Shown: positions 9,017 through 22,991, counted from the stretch's first letter. The stretch is DNA of 64,000 bases from Rutidosis leptorrhynchoides (GCF_046630445.1 NC_092341.1:3076001-3140000), one strand, 5' to 3'. Notes: generated by a model not told the origin, from the letters alone. Numbers and translations are program-made.

Positions 9017-11401
9017 TGTAACATCCCGCCTTTTTCCATTTACTTTTCCGTTATACTAATATAAAGTCCGTTATATGTTTATAACATCTCCCGTTGATGC
9101 GCGTTTTAAATTATCTCGTTTAGGTAATTCCCGCACCCGAACGAAAGTTGAGGGACTAAACTTGACAAGGGATCAAACCCTTGACTAGGTCAATGGGTCA
9201 AACCCCTTTCACCCATTCATTTCATCTCCATCTCTCTCTCTCTCTTTCTCTCTAGCAAGAACACACACACCCAAAACCAAATTCATTCAATCATCATCTA
9301 AATTCGATCTAGGAGGCTTACAACAAAATAAACTACATATTTGTGATCCTCTCTTCATCCTCTTCATTTTGGTACCAACTTCATCTCATTTGGGTAACTT
9401 TCTAAAATCACTAGATTTTGTGTTCTTGATGTTTTTAACTTATAAAAGTGTTAATTAGTGTCTATGGCTCAAGTCTAACATGAATATATAATTTGTATGC
9501 TCGATCTCGTTGTTTTAGTGTAACTAGCATGAACTTGAATTTTGGTGTGTTGTTCTTAAATTTTGGATGATCATATGTTGTTAGATGTTAAAAGTTCATG
9601 TTCTAATTGTGTTCCTAGTATCATTAGCTTCATTTTGATGTATAGATTGATTTAAGAAACTTCATAAACGCGATTATTGATTTTGTGAACTTTTGGTTAG
9701 GGTTGACAACTCTTAAAACGAACTTTTGATGCGTTGAATGCTTGTTAATGTTATTGATAAGTGTTTAGTTGTGTTACATGTTTCATTACCTTCAAAACGG
9801 CATATCATATGTATAAATTGGATTCCCGAAACTTAAATTTCAATTGATAAACTTGAAACTTGAAAATAAACCTCTATTGATCACTTGACGGGATTTCGGT
9901 TATAGTATATGATGTTTTTGCTTGATGAAAAGTGCTTAGTTGCGTTCCTTGTCGAAAGAGCTTTCCGATGATATAAAATACATGTTCTAATTGTTTGCGG
10001 ATCATAAAATGTGATTGTTTGTGTTTTGGTTCGTCCATTTGAGGAATACAGCAGACAGGGCCTGGGAAAAGATCAGGACGCCGTCCAGATACTTGGGACG
10101 CCGTCCCACCTCTTGAACCGGGACGCCGTCTAGCTTCTCGGGACGCCGTCCCAACCTTAAAACCGGGACGCCGTCTAGCCATTTGGGACGCCGTCCCATT
10201 TGGCTAAAACTGGCTGTTTGTTTTGGTCATTTGACATGAAAATGTTTACTATGCTACGGACCTCCGATTAACATGAAACTTGGCCAACATGCTCATACAT
10301 GATTATATAACTTAGAAAAATTGTCGGATATCCAACCCAACCCCGTTGACTTTTCTATTGACTTTGACCCGACCAAGTTGACTTTTAATCAAACTTAACC
10401 AAATATTTGTGCAATCGTTCTAACATGTTTTTATACTTGTACCTTGCATGAAACATGACAATTTGATTCACATGCTATTATGATCGAGTCTTAACGAGCC
10501 ATAGGACTAATTGAACATCTTTGACCTATCGTGTTTACCGTTATTGATACAACCAATATGTTTAGGTCAAGACTAGCTTTGTCTTTGCACGCATCTACTT
10601 GTTGAAGTACTTTATTAACTCTTGCACTCAAGGTGAGATCATAGTCCCACTTTTACTCTTTTTGAACTTACATTTGGGATGAGAAAACATAAACATTTCT
10701 TTTACTAAGTGAACACAAGTACAGGAAAACAAACATTCTACATACGAGTTTAGAACAAAACCCTCAATTCGATTATCATTAGTTACACTTGCCGGGTGTA
10801 AGCGAGAACTTATGTTGTATGGATCCATATGGGTTTGACAAACCCTCATTCAAACGGTTCGCTACCGTTTACGAATGAAATATATTTTCGAGAAACAGTG
10901 TATGTTCTAGCACTAAGTGATGGGGTTCAATGGAAGGAAATGTTAAGCATTGATAATTGGGTGCTCGTGAAACAAACTTTTGGAATGTATTACTATTATT
11001 TCATTGATGCAAATCTTGTGGTTCACTTGTACTTACTTACTTAAACCTATGATTTCACCAACGTTTTCGTTGACAGATTTCTATGTTTTTCTCAGGTCCT
11101 TGAACGATACATGATACATGCTTCCGCTCATTATTTTGATACTTGCATTGGATGTCGAGTATACATGCATACATGGAGCGTCTTTTGGATACTTTTAAAA
11201 TTGTGTCGCATAAGTTTCATTCGTACTTAAAACTTGGTATCGTAACTTGTGGTGGAACTATTCTTGTAAAACTTGAACAACCTTTACATTTGAAATGAAT
11301 GCGACATATCTTTTGGTCAAACGTTGTTTTAAAGACTTATGACCACGTAACGGGACCTAAGTAGATGGCGCCGTCAATGACGATTTGGTCGGGTCGCTAC
11401 A
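9017..11401 (+). repeat. Tekay 5' LTR
   Basis: 2385 bp, starting TGTAACATCCCGCC and ending GGTCGCTACA. It contains a CT microsatellite near 9232-9253 and a six-copy palindromic array at 10075-10198. The short frames inside it are repeated identically in the 3' LTR and have no protein features. Confidence 0.95.
10075..10198. repeat. Six-copy GGGACGCCGTCCC array in Tekay 5' LTR
   Basis: Six near-palindromic 13-mers spaced about 20-24 bp apart. They largely alternate between GGGACGCCGTCCCA and GGGACGCCGTCTAG, giving a higher-order period of about 44 bp. An identical array sits in the 3' LTR at 17392-17516. GC content is far above the surrounding LTR. Confidence 0.9.
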
Positions 11402-11403
11402 GA

Positions 11404-11420
11404 TGGTATCAGAGCGTTGG
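11404..11420 (+). promoter_or_regulatory. Tekay primer-binding site
   Basis: TGGTATCAGAGCGTTGG is complementary to the 3' end of initiator methionine tRNA. It lies two bases after the LTR, as is usual for chromoviruses. Confidence 0.92.
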
Positions 11421-11824
11421 TTGTAGGGATTTAGAGTTCATTAGTGTCAACCCCGAGTCATAGGGTACATTGATGAGTCTAGACTACAACCGGCATATAG
11501 ACTTGAAGTAGGAATTACTTGACTACTTGTGCATTTATACTCGAACGCTTCTACTCATATCTACTCTTAGTTCATCTTAATATCACGTTGTTTAATTTGA
11601 TTGACACGCCACCTTGACTATATGAAATGATGTCGAATGCACATATGAATCAGGGTAATATAATTTCCGGGATTATATTACGGTGACTCATATGAACGTT
11701 CCGACATTATGGCATAAAGAATTTAAGGCGAGTCGAGGAAAAACTTCTCTTTATCTTTATTCTATATCACGGTTAGTATTATTGAGAATACTAATCAATG
11801 ATATTCTTGTGTCTTGAAGGAACA

Positions 11825-11945
11825 ATGGCTCCTCGTCGTGTACGCCGCAATGAAACTCCCGAACAAGCTCTCGAACGGATGATAGCTACCGCCGTAGATG
11901 CGGCCATGGCCGGTCACTCATCCAACAACAATAATAATAACAACC

Positions 11946-11978
<33 letters not shown>

Positions 11979-14900
11979 GAGCCGGAAACTCAAACGAGGG
12001 ATGCTCCTATAAAGCTTTCATGGGGTGCAAACCTCACACTTTTGATGGAACCGGGGGACCGGTCGTGCTCACCCGATGGTTTGAGCAAACGGAAGCCGTC
12101 TTTAGCATAAGCGGTTGTCGGGACCAAGACAAGGTCAAATACTCCACTCACACTTTCTCCGGAATTGCTCTAACATGGTGGAACACCTATGTTCAATCGG
12201 TGGGTACCGATGAAGCTCATGCCCTCTCTTGGGCCGATCTAAAGGAAAAGATGATTGTTGAATATTTTCCGCGCGAAGAAACCCGAAAGCTTGAGGAAGA
12301 ACTAAGAGCTTTGAAAGCGGTCGGAAACGATCTTAAAGCTTATAATCAACGCTTCGCCGAACTATCCTTGATGTGTCCTAATCTCGTTAACCCCGAATCT
12401 CAAAGGATTGAGCTCTACATGCTCGGTCTTCCAAAAAGCATCAAACAAGGGGTGATGTCATCCAAACCCACTACTCATCAAGCCGCTATGAACATGGCTC
12501 GCCAACTAATTGAAACGGTTGACGAAATCGTAGTTCCGGCACCTAAGGCCGAGGATAAATCGGGCGGCAACAAAAGAAAGTGGGAACCCTCCCAATCAAG
12601 CAACAACAACTTTGCTAAGAAGCCTTACACCTCCGACGGCAAGAAAGGTTATGCCGGGAACCTACCTCTTTGCAACAAATGCAACAAACATCACTTTGGC
12701 GAATGTAGTAAGTTAATTTGCCACCGGTGCCAAGGAATTGGTCATAAGGCCAACGATTGTAAAAGTGCCACTCCCGTCGCTCGAAAATGGCCCAATGCAC
12801 CAAAGACGGGCACTTGTTATGAATGTGGCCAAACGGGCCATTATAGAAATGCATGCCCGAAGAGGAAAGATAACCCCAATACGCGCGGCCGAGCTTTCAA
12901 CATAAACACCGAGGAAGCCCGGGATGACACTGAACTAGTCACGGGTACGTTTCTTCTCAACAATTCTTATGTCTCTTGCTTATTCGATTCGGGTGCCGAT
13001 AAATGCTTTGCATCCAAGACTTTGACTCATTCTTTTAGCATTCCACCTCTTCCATTAGATACCACTTATACCATTGAAGTGGCTAACGGGAAACTATTAA
13101 GTGCCAACACATATTACCGGGGGTGTACGTTAAACATTTTGGGTAAGGAATTTGAAATTGACTTGATACCCATGGAACTAGGAAGCTTTGATGTAATAAT
13201 CGGTATGAATTGGTTAGTCAAAACGAAATCTCACATTCTTTGTGATCTCAACGCAATCCGAATTCCTATCGAGAATGGTGAACCTTTGATTGTTTATGGC
13301 GATAAGAGTTGCACCAGACTCAACCTCGTTTCGTGCCTTAAAGTTAGAAAACTACTCCGTAAGGGTTGTTTTGCGATCCTTGCTCACGTTAAGAAAGTCG
13401 AGTCCGATGAGAAGCACATCGATGATGTGCCAATTGTTAGTGACTATTCCGATGTATTTCCCGACGAATTGCCGGGTCTTCCGCCTCATCGACCGGTTGA
13501 ATTCCAAATCGATCTTATTCCGGGAGCCGCACCCGTAGCACGTGCACCATATAGACTCGCTCCATCTGAAATGCAAGAATTGCAAAGTCAAATCCAAGAA
13601 CTACTTGATCGAGGTTTTATCCAACCTAGCCATTCACCTTGGGGCGCTCCGATTTTGTTTGTTAAAAAGAAAGACGGATCCCTACGAATGTGCATCGATT
13701 ATCGTGAACTAAATAAATTGACGGTTAAGAACCGATATCCTCTTCCTCGCATCGATGACCTCTTTGATCAACTACAAGGGTCTTGTGTATATTCGAAAAT
13801 CGATCTCCGCTCGGGTTATCATCAATTGAGGGTTAAGGGGGAAGATGTCTCCAAAACCGCTTTCCGAACTCGTTATGGTAGTTATGAATTCCTTGTCATG
13901 CCATTTGGTCTCACTAACGCACCGGCGGTGTTCATGGATCTTATGAACCGCGTGTGCAAACCGTATCTCGATAAATTCGTTATTGTGTTCATTGATGACA
14001 TATTGATCTATTCTAAAAATGAAGAAGAGCACGAACAGCATCTCCGACTTGTGCTTGAACTTTTAAGACAAGAACAACTCTATGCCAAATTCTCCAAGTG
14101 TGAATTTTGGTTAAAGGAAGTTCAATTTCTTGGTCATGTTGTAAGTGACCAAGGTATTAAAGTCGATCCAACGAAAATCGAAGCCATTAGCAAATGGGAG
14201 ACTCCTACTACTCCTACTCACATTCGTCAATTTTTGGGTCTCGCCGGGTACTATCGTAGATTCATCGAAAATTTCTCTTTGGTTGCACGTCCTCTAACCG
14301 CATTGACTCACAAGGGAAAGAAATTCATTTGGGCGACCGAACATGAATCGGCATTCCAAATCTTGAAAACGAAGCTAACCACCGCTCCTATCTTGTCACT
14401 TCCCGAAGGCAATGATGACTTTGTTGTATATTGCGATGCCTCAAAACATGGTTTTGGGTGTGTATTGATGCAACGAACGAAAGTCATTGCTTATGCTTCT
14501 CGACAACTCAAAATTCATGAACGAAACTATACGACACATGATCTCGAACTCGGAGCCGTTGTCTTTGCACTTAAAATGTGGAGACACTATCTTTATGGAA
14601 CCAAGAGTACTATCTTTACCGACCACAAAAGTCTCCAACACATTTTCGATCAAAAGCAACTAAACATGAGACAACGAAGGTGGATTGAAACCTTAAACGA
14701 TTACGATTGCGAGCTTCGTTACCATCCCGGGAAGGCAAATGTAGTAGCCGATGCCTTAAGTCGAAAAGAAAGAGCGGTGCCTCTTCGTGTCCGAGCCTTA
14801 AACATCACCATCCACACAAACCTTAATAGCCAAATTCGGATAGCCCAAGATGAGGCTCTCAAGGATGAAAACATCTCTCTCGAACACTTGAACGTCCTCA

Positions 14901-16300
14901 CCTCTCGATTCGAAGTTAAAGAAACCGGACTCCGATATTTCGCCGGAAGGATTTGGGTGCCTAGTTATGGGGACCTACGAAGCCTTATTTTAGATGAAGC
15001 CCATAAGTCACGATACTCGATTCACCCCGGTGCCAATAAGATGTACCACGACCTTAAACAGCTATATTGGTGGCCGAACATCAAAAGGGACGTAGCTACT
15101 TATGTTTCCAAGTGTTTGACATGTTCCAAAGTCAAAGCCGAACACCAAAGACCGTCCGGACTACTTCGACAACCCGAGATCCCGCAATGGAAGTGGGAAG
15201 GGATAACGATGGATTTTATCACCAAACTACCAAAAACGACGGGCGGTTATGATACCATTTGGGTTATTGTTGACCGTCTCACCAAATCCGCACACTTCCT
15301 TGCCATGAAAGAAACGGACAAAATGGAGAAACTTGCACAACTTTACATTAAGGAGATCGTAGCCCGACACGGTGTACCATTATCGATTATCTCCGACCGA
15401 GATGGCCGTTTCGTTTCTAGATTTTGGCGTACATTGCAAGAAGCGTTGGGAACGCGTTTAGACATGAGCACCGCATATCATCCTCAAACCGATGGACAAA
15501 GCGAACGTACAATTCAAACCTTAGAGGACATGTTACGAGCTTGCGTGGTTGATTTCGGAAAAGCTTGGGACAAGCACTTACCTCTCGCCAAGTTCTCTTA
15601 CAACAATAGTTATCACGCGAGTATTAAAGCCGCACCCTTTGAAGCGCTATATGGCCGCAAATGTCGTTCACCTCTTTGTTGGGCCGAGGTAGGCGACGTG
15701 CAAATCACCGGACCCGAACTCATTCACGAAACCACCGAGAAAATCGTTCAAATCCGAGATAGACTTAGGACGGCCCGAAGTCGTCAAAAGAGCTATACCG
15801 ACAAACGACGCAACGATCTTGAATTTCAAGTCGGTGACCGAGTAATGTTAAAAGTCGCACCTTGGAAGGGTGTAATCCGTTTTGGGAAACGCGGGAAGCT
15901 AAATCCGCGGTATATTGGTCCTTTCGAAATCTTGGAGCGTATTGGAACCGTTGCTTATCGTTTAGATCTTCCGCCTCAATTGAACTCCGTTCATCCTACC
16001 TTCCATGTATCTAACTTGAAAAAGTGTCTTGCCGAACCCGATATCGTCATCCCTCTCGAAGAACTTACTATTGATGACAAACTTCATTTTGTGGAGGAAC
16101 CGGTTGAAATTGTGGATACCTCCGTCAAGACATTGAAACAAAGCCGAATCCCGATTGTTAAAGTCCGTTGGAACGCCAAAAGGGGACCCGAGTTTACTTG
16201 GGAAAGACAAGATCAAATGCAAAGGAAGTATCCTCATCTATTCGTGAATTCAGAAACGCAAGATCTCGAGGAAGAAACAACGACTACTACGCCTACCTAA
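11825..16300 (+). CDS. Tekay Gag-Pol polyprotein with chromodomain
   Basis: The start [10 protein letters not shown] (11825) is preferred to an in-frame ATG 27 bases upstream because it gives the usual chromovirus Gag start. About 1491 residues in one frame. Domains in order: Asn-rich spacer; Gag at about 60-250 ([13 protein letters not shown]); CCHC knuckles at about 280-345 ([28 protein letters not shown]); protease at about 385 (LFDSGAD); reverse transcriptase from about 560 with FIDD at about 721; RNase H at about 860-960 ([15 protein letters not shown]); integrase HHCC at about 1067-1100 and the catalytic core ([26 protein letters not shown]); chromodomain at about 1420-1473. The chromodomain directs integration to marked chromatin. 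No break seen. Confidence 0.96.
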
Positions 16301-16335
16301 ATTTCGGGACGAAATTTCTTTTAAGGAGTAGGTAA
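16300..16335 (+). promoter_or_regulatory. Tekay polypurine tract region
   Basis: CGGGACGAAATTTCTTTTAAGGAGTAGGTAA separates the stop codon from the 3' LTR. This GGACGAAATT...AAGGAG pattern is typical just before Tekay 3' LTRs and primes plus-strand synthesis. Confidence 0.75.
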
Positions 16336-18718
16336 TGTAACATCCCGCCTTTTTCCATTTACTTTTCCGTTATACTAATATAAAGTCCGATATATGTTTA
16401 TAACATCTCCCGTTGATGCGCGTTTTAAATTATCTCGTTTAGGTAATTCCCGCACCCGAACGAAAGTTGAGGGACTAAACTTGACAAGGGATCAAACCCT
16501 TGACTAGGTCAATGGGTCAAACCCCTTTCACCCATTCATTTCATCTCCATCTCTCTCTCTCTTTCTCTCTAGCAAGAACACACACACCCAAAACCAAATT
16601 CATTCAATCATCATCTAAATTCGATCTAGGAGGCTTACAACAAAATAAACTACATATTTGTGATCCTCTCTTCATCCTCTTCATTTTGGTACCAACTTCA
16701 TCTCATTTGGGTAACTTTCTAAAATCACTAGATTTTGTGTTCTTGATGTTTTTAACTTATAAAAGTGTTAATTAGTGTCTATGGCTCAAGTCTAACATGA
16801 ATATATAATTTGTATGCTCGATCTCGTTGTTTTAGTGTAACTAGCATGAACTTGAATTTTGGTGTGTTGTTCTTAAATTTTGGATGATCATATGTTGTTA
16901 GATGTTAAAAGTTCATGTTCTAATTGTGTTCCTAGTATCATTAGCTTCATTTTGATGCATAGATTGATTTAAGAAACTTCATAAACGCGATTATTGATTT
17001 TGTGAACTTTTGGTTAGGGTTGACAACTCTTAAAACGAACTTTTGATGCGTTGAATGCTTGTTAATGTTATTGATAAGTGTTTAGTTGTGTTACATGTTT
17101 CATTACCTTCAAAACGGCATATCATATGTATAAATTGGATTCCCGAAACTTAAATTTCAATTGATAAACTTGAAACTTGAAAATAAACCTCTATTGATCA
17201 CTTGACGGGATTTCGGTTATAGTATATGATGTTTTTGCTTGATGAAAAGTGCTTAGTTGCGTTCCTTGTCGAAAGAGCTTTCCGATGATATAAAATACAT
17301 GTTCTAATTGTTTGCGGATCATAAAATGTGATTGTTTGTGTTTTGGTTCGTCCATTTGAGGAATACAGCAGACAGGGCCTGGGAAAAGATCAGGACGCCG
17401 TCCAGATACTTGGGACGCCGTCCCACCTCTTGAACCGGGACGCCGTCTAGCTTCTCGGGACGCCGTCCCAACCTTAAAACCGGGACGCCGTCTAGCCATT
17501 TGGGACGCCGTCCCATTTGGCTAAAACTGGCTGTTTGTTTTGGTCATTTGACATGAAAATGTTTACTATGCTACGGACCTCCGATTAACATGAAACTTGG
17601 CCAACATGCTCATACATGATTATATAACTTAGAAAAATTGTCGGATATCCAACCCAACCCCGTTGACTTTTCTGTTGACTTTGACCCGACCAAGTTGACT
17701 TTTAATCAAACTTAACCAAATATTTGTGCAATCGTTCTAACATGTTTTTATACTTGTACCTTGCATGAAACATGACAATTTGATTCACATGCTATTATGA
17801 TCGAGTCTTAACGAGCCATAGGACTAATTGAACATCTTTGACCTATCGTGTTTACCGTTATTGATACAACCTATATGTTTAGGTCAAGACTAGCTTTGTC
17901 TTTGCACGCATCTACTTGTTGAAGTACTTTATTAACTCTTGCACTCAAGGTGAGATCATAGTCCCACTTTTACTCTTTTTGAACTTACATTTGGGATGAG
18001 AAAACATAAACATTTCTTTTACTAAGTGAACACAAGTACAGGAAAACAAACATTCTACATACGAGTTTAGAACAAAACCCTCAATTCGATTATCATTAGT
18101 TACACTTGCCGGGTGTAAGCGAGAACTTATGTTGTATGGATCCATATGGGTTTGACAAACCCTCATTCAAACGGTTCGCTACCGTTTACGAATGAAATAT
18201 ATTTTCGAGAAACAGTGTATGTTCTAGCACTAAGTGATGGGGTTCAATGGAAGGAAATGTTAAGCATTGATAATTGGGTGCTCGTGAAACAAACTTTTGG
18301 AATGTATTACTATTATTTCATTGATGCAAATCTTGTGGTTCACTTGTACTTACTTACTTAAACCTATGATTTCACCAACGTTTTCGTTGACAGATTTCTA
18401 TGTTTTTCTCAGGTCCTTGAACGATACATGATACATGCTTCCGCTCATTATTTTGATACTTGCATTGGATGTCGAGTATACATGCATACATGGAGCGTCT
18501 TTTGGATACTTTTAAAATTGTGTCGCATAAGTTTCATTCGTACTTAAAACTTGGTATCGTAACTTGTGGTGGAACTATTCTTGTAAAACTTGAACAACCT
18601 TTACATTTGAAATGAATGCGACATATCTTTTGGTCAAACGTTGTTTTAAAGACTTATGACCACGTAACGGGACCTAAGTAGACGGCGCCGTCAATGACGA
18701 TTTGGTCGGGTCGCTACA
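16336..18718 (+). repeat. Tekay 3' LTR
   Basis: 2383 bp, nearly identical to 9017-11401. It ends TCGCTACA directly before the second GCGGT. It contains the same palindromic array at 17392-17516. Confidence 0.95.
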
Positions 18719-21700
18719 GCGGTTCCAACTCCGCTTACAGAATTTGGTAAGCGGGATAAGACAAAGTATTGTGAATTTCACGATGATTACGGGCACGATA
18801 CGAATAGGTGTAAAAACTTGATGGAACGGGTACTGGAGGCGCTCCGTGCGGGTAAGTTGGATCACCTCAAACCGCCAAAGAAAGATAAAGGGAAAGCCGC
18901 AGAAGAAGGGTCAAAAACTAAAACCTTCGCGTGGCAGAAAGTGGATAAGACCAAAAATGCTGATTTAACCATTAACATGGTTGACGCAGAGAAATTAGGT
19001 CAGCGAAGAAAGTATAACGATCATCAGGATTGGGAACTTCTTCCAATCACTTTCCCTCCTGTGATGTCAATTGACAGGGTGAATGAACCTATCATTATCA
19101 AGTGCCGCATTCCTTCTTGCGGGGTGCAGGTCAAGCGCATGCATGTCGACACTGGGAGCGGCGTTGACATTATGTACGAGCATTGCTATCAATTTCTTCC
19201 CGAACACGTGAAGGCGCAGCTACGTCCGTCTGATATCACGCTGTCTGGTTTTTCCGGAGAAAGCTCATGGCCCGTGGGACGGATAGAGTTAGTAATAGAG
19301 CTCGAAGATGACAAGAATCCGCAGTTAATAAGGAACGAATTAGTTGACTTTTATGTGGTTCGCTCGACTTCGCGATATAATGCGCTACTGGGAAAAAATT
19401 TCATACGGCGTTTTAACATCATACCTTCGGTAGTGCACGGTTTGATTAAGTTTCCTACTAAGGGAGGAGTTGCCACAATGGCGTCACATCAAACGATTGA
19501 GATATGTGCGTCAGTTGTGCAAATTAACATCCCTAGCGTCGGGGAGCAGATTGCAAGCAGTGCGCTCATTGCTAATCGCTTGCATCCAGATAAGCGTATA
19601 AAAATCGGCGCAGGTTTATCAGCTGAAACCAAGGCTAAGTTACATGGTATATTGTCCGCAAACGCAGATGTTTTCGCATGGCGCGAATCAGACATGACAG
19701 GTGTCCCGCGGGACATTGCGGAACATAAGTTGAATGTTAATCCATCGCTCACACCTGTTAGACAAAAGAAGCGGCATATGGCTTTAGACCGCAGTGATTG
19801 GCTATGCGCAGAAGTAGACAACCTTGTGAAAGCAAACATTCTACGCGAAGTGCGTTATCAAACATGGGTTGCCAATCCGGTGTTGGTGAAAAAGGCTGAT
19901 GGTAACTGGCGAATGTGCGTTGATTTTAAAGACATTAACAAAGCATGTCCTAAAGACAATTACCCTCTCCCGGAGATAGACTGGAAGGTTGAATCTTTGT
20001 CTGGATTCAGATATAAGTGCTTTCTGGACGCATACAAAGGTTATCACCAAATTCTAATGGCTGCGGAAGACGAAGACAAGACTGCTTTTCATATGCCGCA
20101 GGGTATTTATTGTTACACAAAGATGCCTTTCGGCTTGAAGAACGCGGGCGCGACCTATCAGCGTGTAATTGACGCAGCATTCAAGCCTCAAATTGGCAGA
20201 AATCTTGAAGCGTATGTCGATGACTTGGTAATCAAAAGCAACACCGAAGAAGACATGCTCGCAGACATCCTAGAAACGTTTGCCTCTCTGCGAAGGATCA
20301 ACATGAAGCTTAATCCGCTTAAATGTAGCTTTGGAGAGGAGGAAGGCAAGTTTCTAGGTCATGTGGTGACAGCGCGGGGTATCAAGGCTAATCCCAAAAA
20401 GATTGAAGCTATTGACAATTTACCATCTCCGAAAACAAAGAAAGATGTGCAGAGTCTCACTGGGAAGCTCGCAGCAATCACGCGGTTTTTGTCAAAAGCC
20501 GCAGAGCGTCAGCTACCATTCTTTAACACTTTGAAAAACTGCTTGAAGAAAAAGGATTTTGTCTGGACTCAGGAAGCAGAATCAGCCTTTCAGGAGATGA
20601 AAAAGGTGCTTGCAGAGTTACCAACACTTACTGCGCCAGTCCCTGGGGAGACGTTAACGCTGTACCTTGCGGCATCAAAGGAAGCAATCAGTTCAGTTCT
20701 CATCGCAGACCGCGAAAAGGTAACTTATCAATTTACTTGCATTATTTATTTCGCAGAACTTTAACGCTGAGGTTTCCTCAGACACAAATGCCGGTCTACT
20801 TCGTAAGCAAGACGCTGACATCAAGCGAAGTAAACTACTCGCCAATAGAAAAGTTAGTATATGCGCTTGTCCATACAGCGCGGCGTTTACGCCGATACTT
20901 TCAAGCACATCCGATTGTGGTTCTAACTGATCAGCCAATCAAACAGGTTGGTACATGATTACTTTGCGGCAATGACCGGGGTTACCGCATTGACTAACGC
21001 AATCATTTTATTTCATTCAGGTACTATACAAGCCCGAGATTTCTGGCCGAATGGCCAAGTGGGCAGTCGAATTGGGAGAACATGAAATAAACTTTTCTTC
21101 ACGCAGTGCGGTTAAGGGTCAAATACTTGCTGACTACCTAGCAGAAATACCTGCGGATGTCGAAGCGTCAGCAGAACATCAAGATCCGCCCGCACCTGTT
21201 CTATCACCATGGGAATTATACACCGATGGTGCGTGTAGCGCATCTGGCGCAGGCGCAGGTGTAATTTTGACAGGTCCAGGCGGTGAGGAACATACGTACG
21301 CACTGCGGTTTAATTTTGCTGTCACAAACAATGAAGCAGAGTATGAGGCTCTGCTAGCAGGTATGCGCATCGCGCATAAGCTAAATGTTAAAATCTTGCA
21401 CGCTTACGTGGATTCAAAGCTAGTATGCAATCAAGTCTGCGGAGACTTCGAAGCGCACGACATTGCTATGCAGCAATATTTATCGCTTGTTCATAATCTC
21501 GCTGACCAGTTCGAGGCTTTTCAAATCTCGCACGTAATGCGGGGGCAAAATAAGAAGGCGGATGCGCTAAGCAAACTAGCTGCCTTGGCTTTTGATCATA
21601 TGGGTAAGAAAATTCTAATAGAGGCACTCAACGCAAAATCTATTGTCATGATGCCTCTAGTGGCACCGGTTGAGGAATCAAGCCCAACGTGGATGACGCC

Positions 21701-22991
21701 CATCATCGCTTTTTTACGGGACGGCACTTCACCCGCGGACTCCTCTGATGCGAAGAAAGTCCGCACAAAGGCACCGCTTTATGCCCTTGAGGGTGACGTC
21801 TTGTATCGAAAAAACTATTTGGGACCGCATTTAAGGTGCATAGGTCCGAAAGAGGCAGAGGAAGTTATACGCGAGGTGCATGAGGGTGCATGCGCCCTTC
21901 ATTCGGGACACAGGTCCATTGTGTCAAAAATCATGCGGTTAGGTTATTATTGGCCTACTATGTACGCAGACACGGCGCGTATTGTCAAGCAATGCGAATC
22001 ATGCCAAATACATGCACCTATCAGCAGGGCACCTGCGCATCCAACGATACCGGTCTCCTCGCCATGGCCATTCTGCAAATGGGCGATCGACATAGTCGGA
22101 CCATTCCCCAAAGGCCAAGGTAATATTGCCATTCATTTGCTAAATATGCTACTTACGTCATTATCTTACGCATACTCTGCGCACGCAGGAAATGTCAAAT
22201 TCTTAATTGTTGCAATCGATTACTTCACGAAGTGGGTCGAAGCGAAACCGCTGGCAACAATTTCGGGGAAAAGAGTGCGGAATTTTGTATGGGAAGACAT
22301 TGTCTGTCGATTCGGCATACCCAATGAAATTGTTAGTGATAACGGTACACAATTTTCCGGCGATCCTTTTCGCAGTTGGTGTGCGGAGCTTAATATTAAG
22401 CAAACTTTTACTTCAGTTGCGCATCCGCAGGCGAATGGCCAGTGCGAAGTTACCAACCGAGATATAGTTGCGGGAATCAAGGCAAGGTTGGGTCATGACC
22501 GCGTTGGTTGGGTGGATGAGCTTCCAAAGGTTTTATGGGCGCATAGAACCACACCCAAAGCAAGCACTGGTGAGACTCCGTTTAGTTTGGTTTATGGGTC
22601 AGAAGCTGTTGTACCCGCAGAGATTGGGGTACCAACGTTCCGCATACAAAACTTTGATGAGTAAAATAACTCTGAAGCTCTGCGGGAAAATCTTAATCTG
22701 CTTAAAGAACGCAGACTCTCTGCGGCTGTTAACGAAGCAAATAACAAGCAGAAAATCGCAAAGTATTACAATCAGCGTGTGCGTTCACGCACTTATAAGT
22801 GCGGTGATTTGGTTTGGCGCCAGAACGATGCAAGTCATGCGGAAGATACTGGGAAACTGGGACCTCGTTGGGAGGGCCCATACAGGGTACCAAAAGCAAG
22901 CAACACCGGGGCATACCATCTAGAGACATTAGATGGCAAACCTGTGAAACGCACTTGGCATGCGACGTTATTGAAAAAATGTTACATGTAG
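18719..22991 (+). CDS. Tat Gag end and Pol (protease, RT, two RNase H, integrase)
   Basis: Coding resumes after the nested element. Recognisable parts: a knuckle-like CEFHDDYGHDTNRC near 18770; protease VDTGSGVD near 19148; reverse transcriptase with AYVDDLVIKS near 20210; RNase H to about 20940; a second, archaeal-type RNase H at about 21220-21600 (LYTDGACSASGAGAGV, NNEAEYEALLAG); integrase with its zinc finger near 21890-22010 and core at about 22070-22480 (SDNGTQFSG). Short GT...AG-bounded segments of roughly 60-75 bp interrupt conserved motifs in the RNase H and integrase parts and look like introns; splicing is known in Ogre/Tat relatives. Otherwise it looks close to whole. Confidence 0.88.

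Larger units (their letters stand above)
9017..18718 (+). mobile_element. Tekay (Del) chromovirus, whole, nested in Tat gag
   Basis: A Ty3/gypsy element of 9702 bp. Its LTRs (9017-11401 and 16336-18718) differ by about five substitutions and one 2-bp length change in 2.38 kb. It is flanked by the duplication GCGGT (9012-9016 and 18719-18723). It has an initiator-Met-type primer site, one long Gag-Pol frame with a C-terminal chromodomain, and a polypurine tract before the 3' LTR. Long LTRs, a single frame and the chromodomain place it in the Tekay/Del clade. It looks whole and very young, and it must be younger than the Tat copy it interrupts. Confidence 0.96.

Noticed and set aside
9874-10199. 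Open frames with repeated GRRPxxxDGVP / ARRRPGxxxGTAS peptides on the minus strand
   Set aside because: They are translations of the palindromic GGGACGCCGTCCC array inside the Tekay LTR and recur identically in the other LTR; not proteins.
10628-11044. Short open frames in the Tekay LTR, duplicated at 17945-18361
   Set aside because: Non-coding LTR sequence; duplicated only because the LTR is duplicated.
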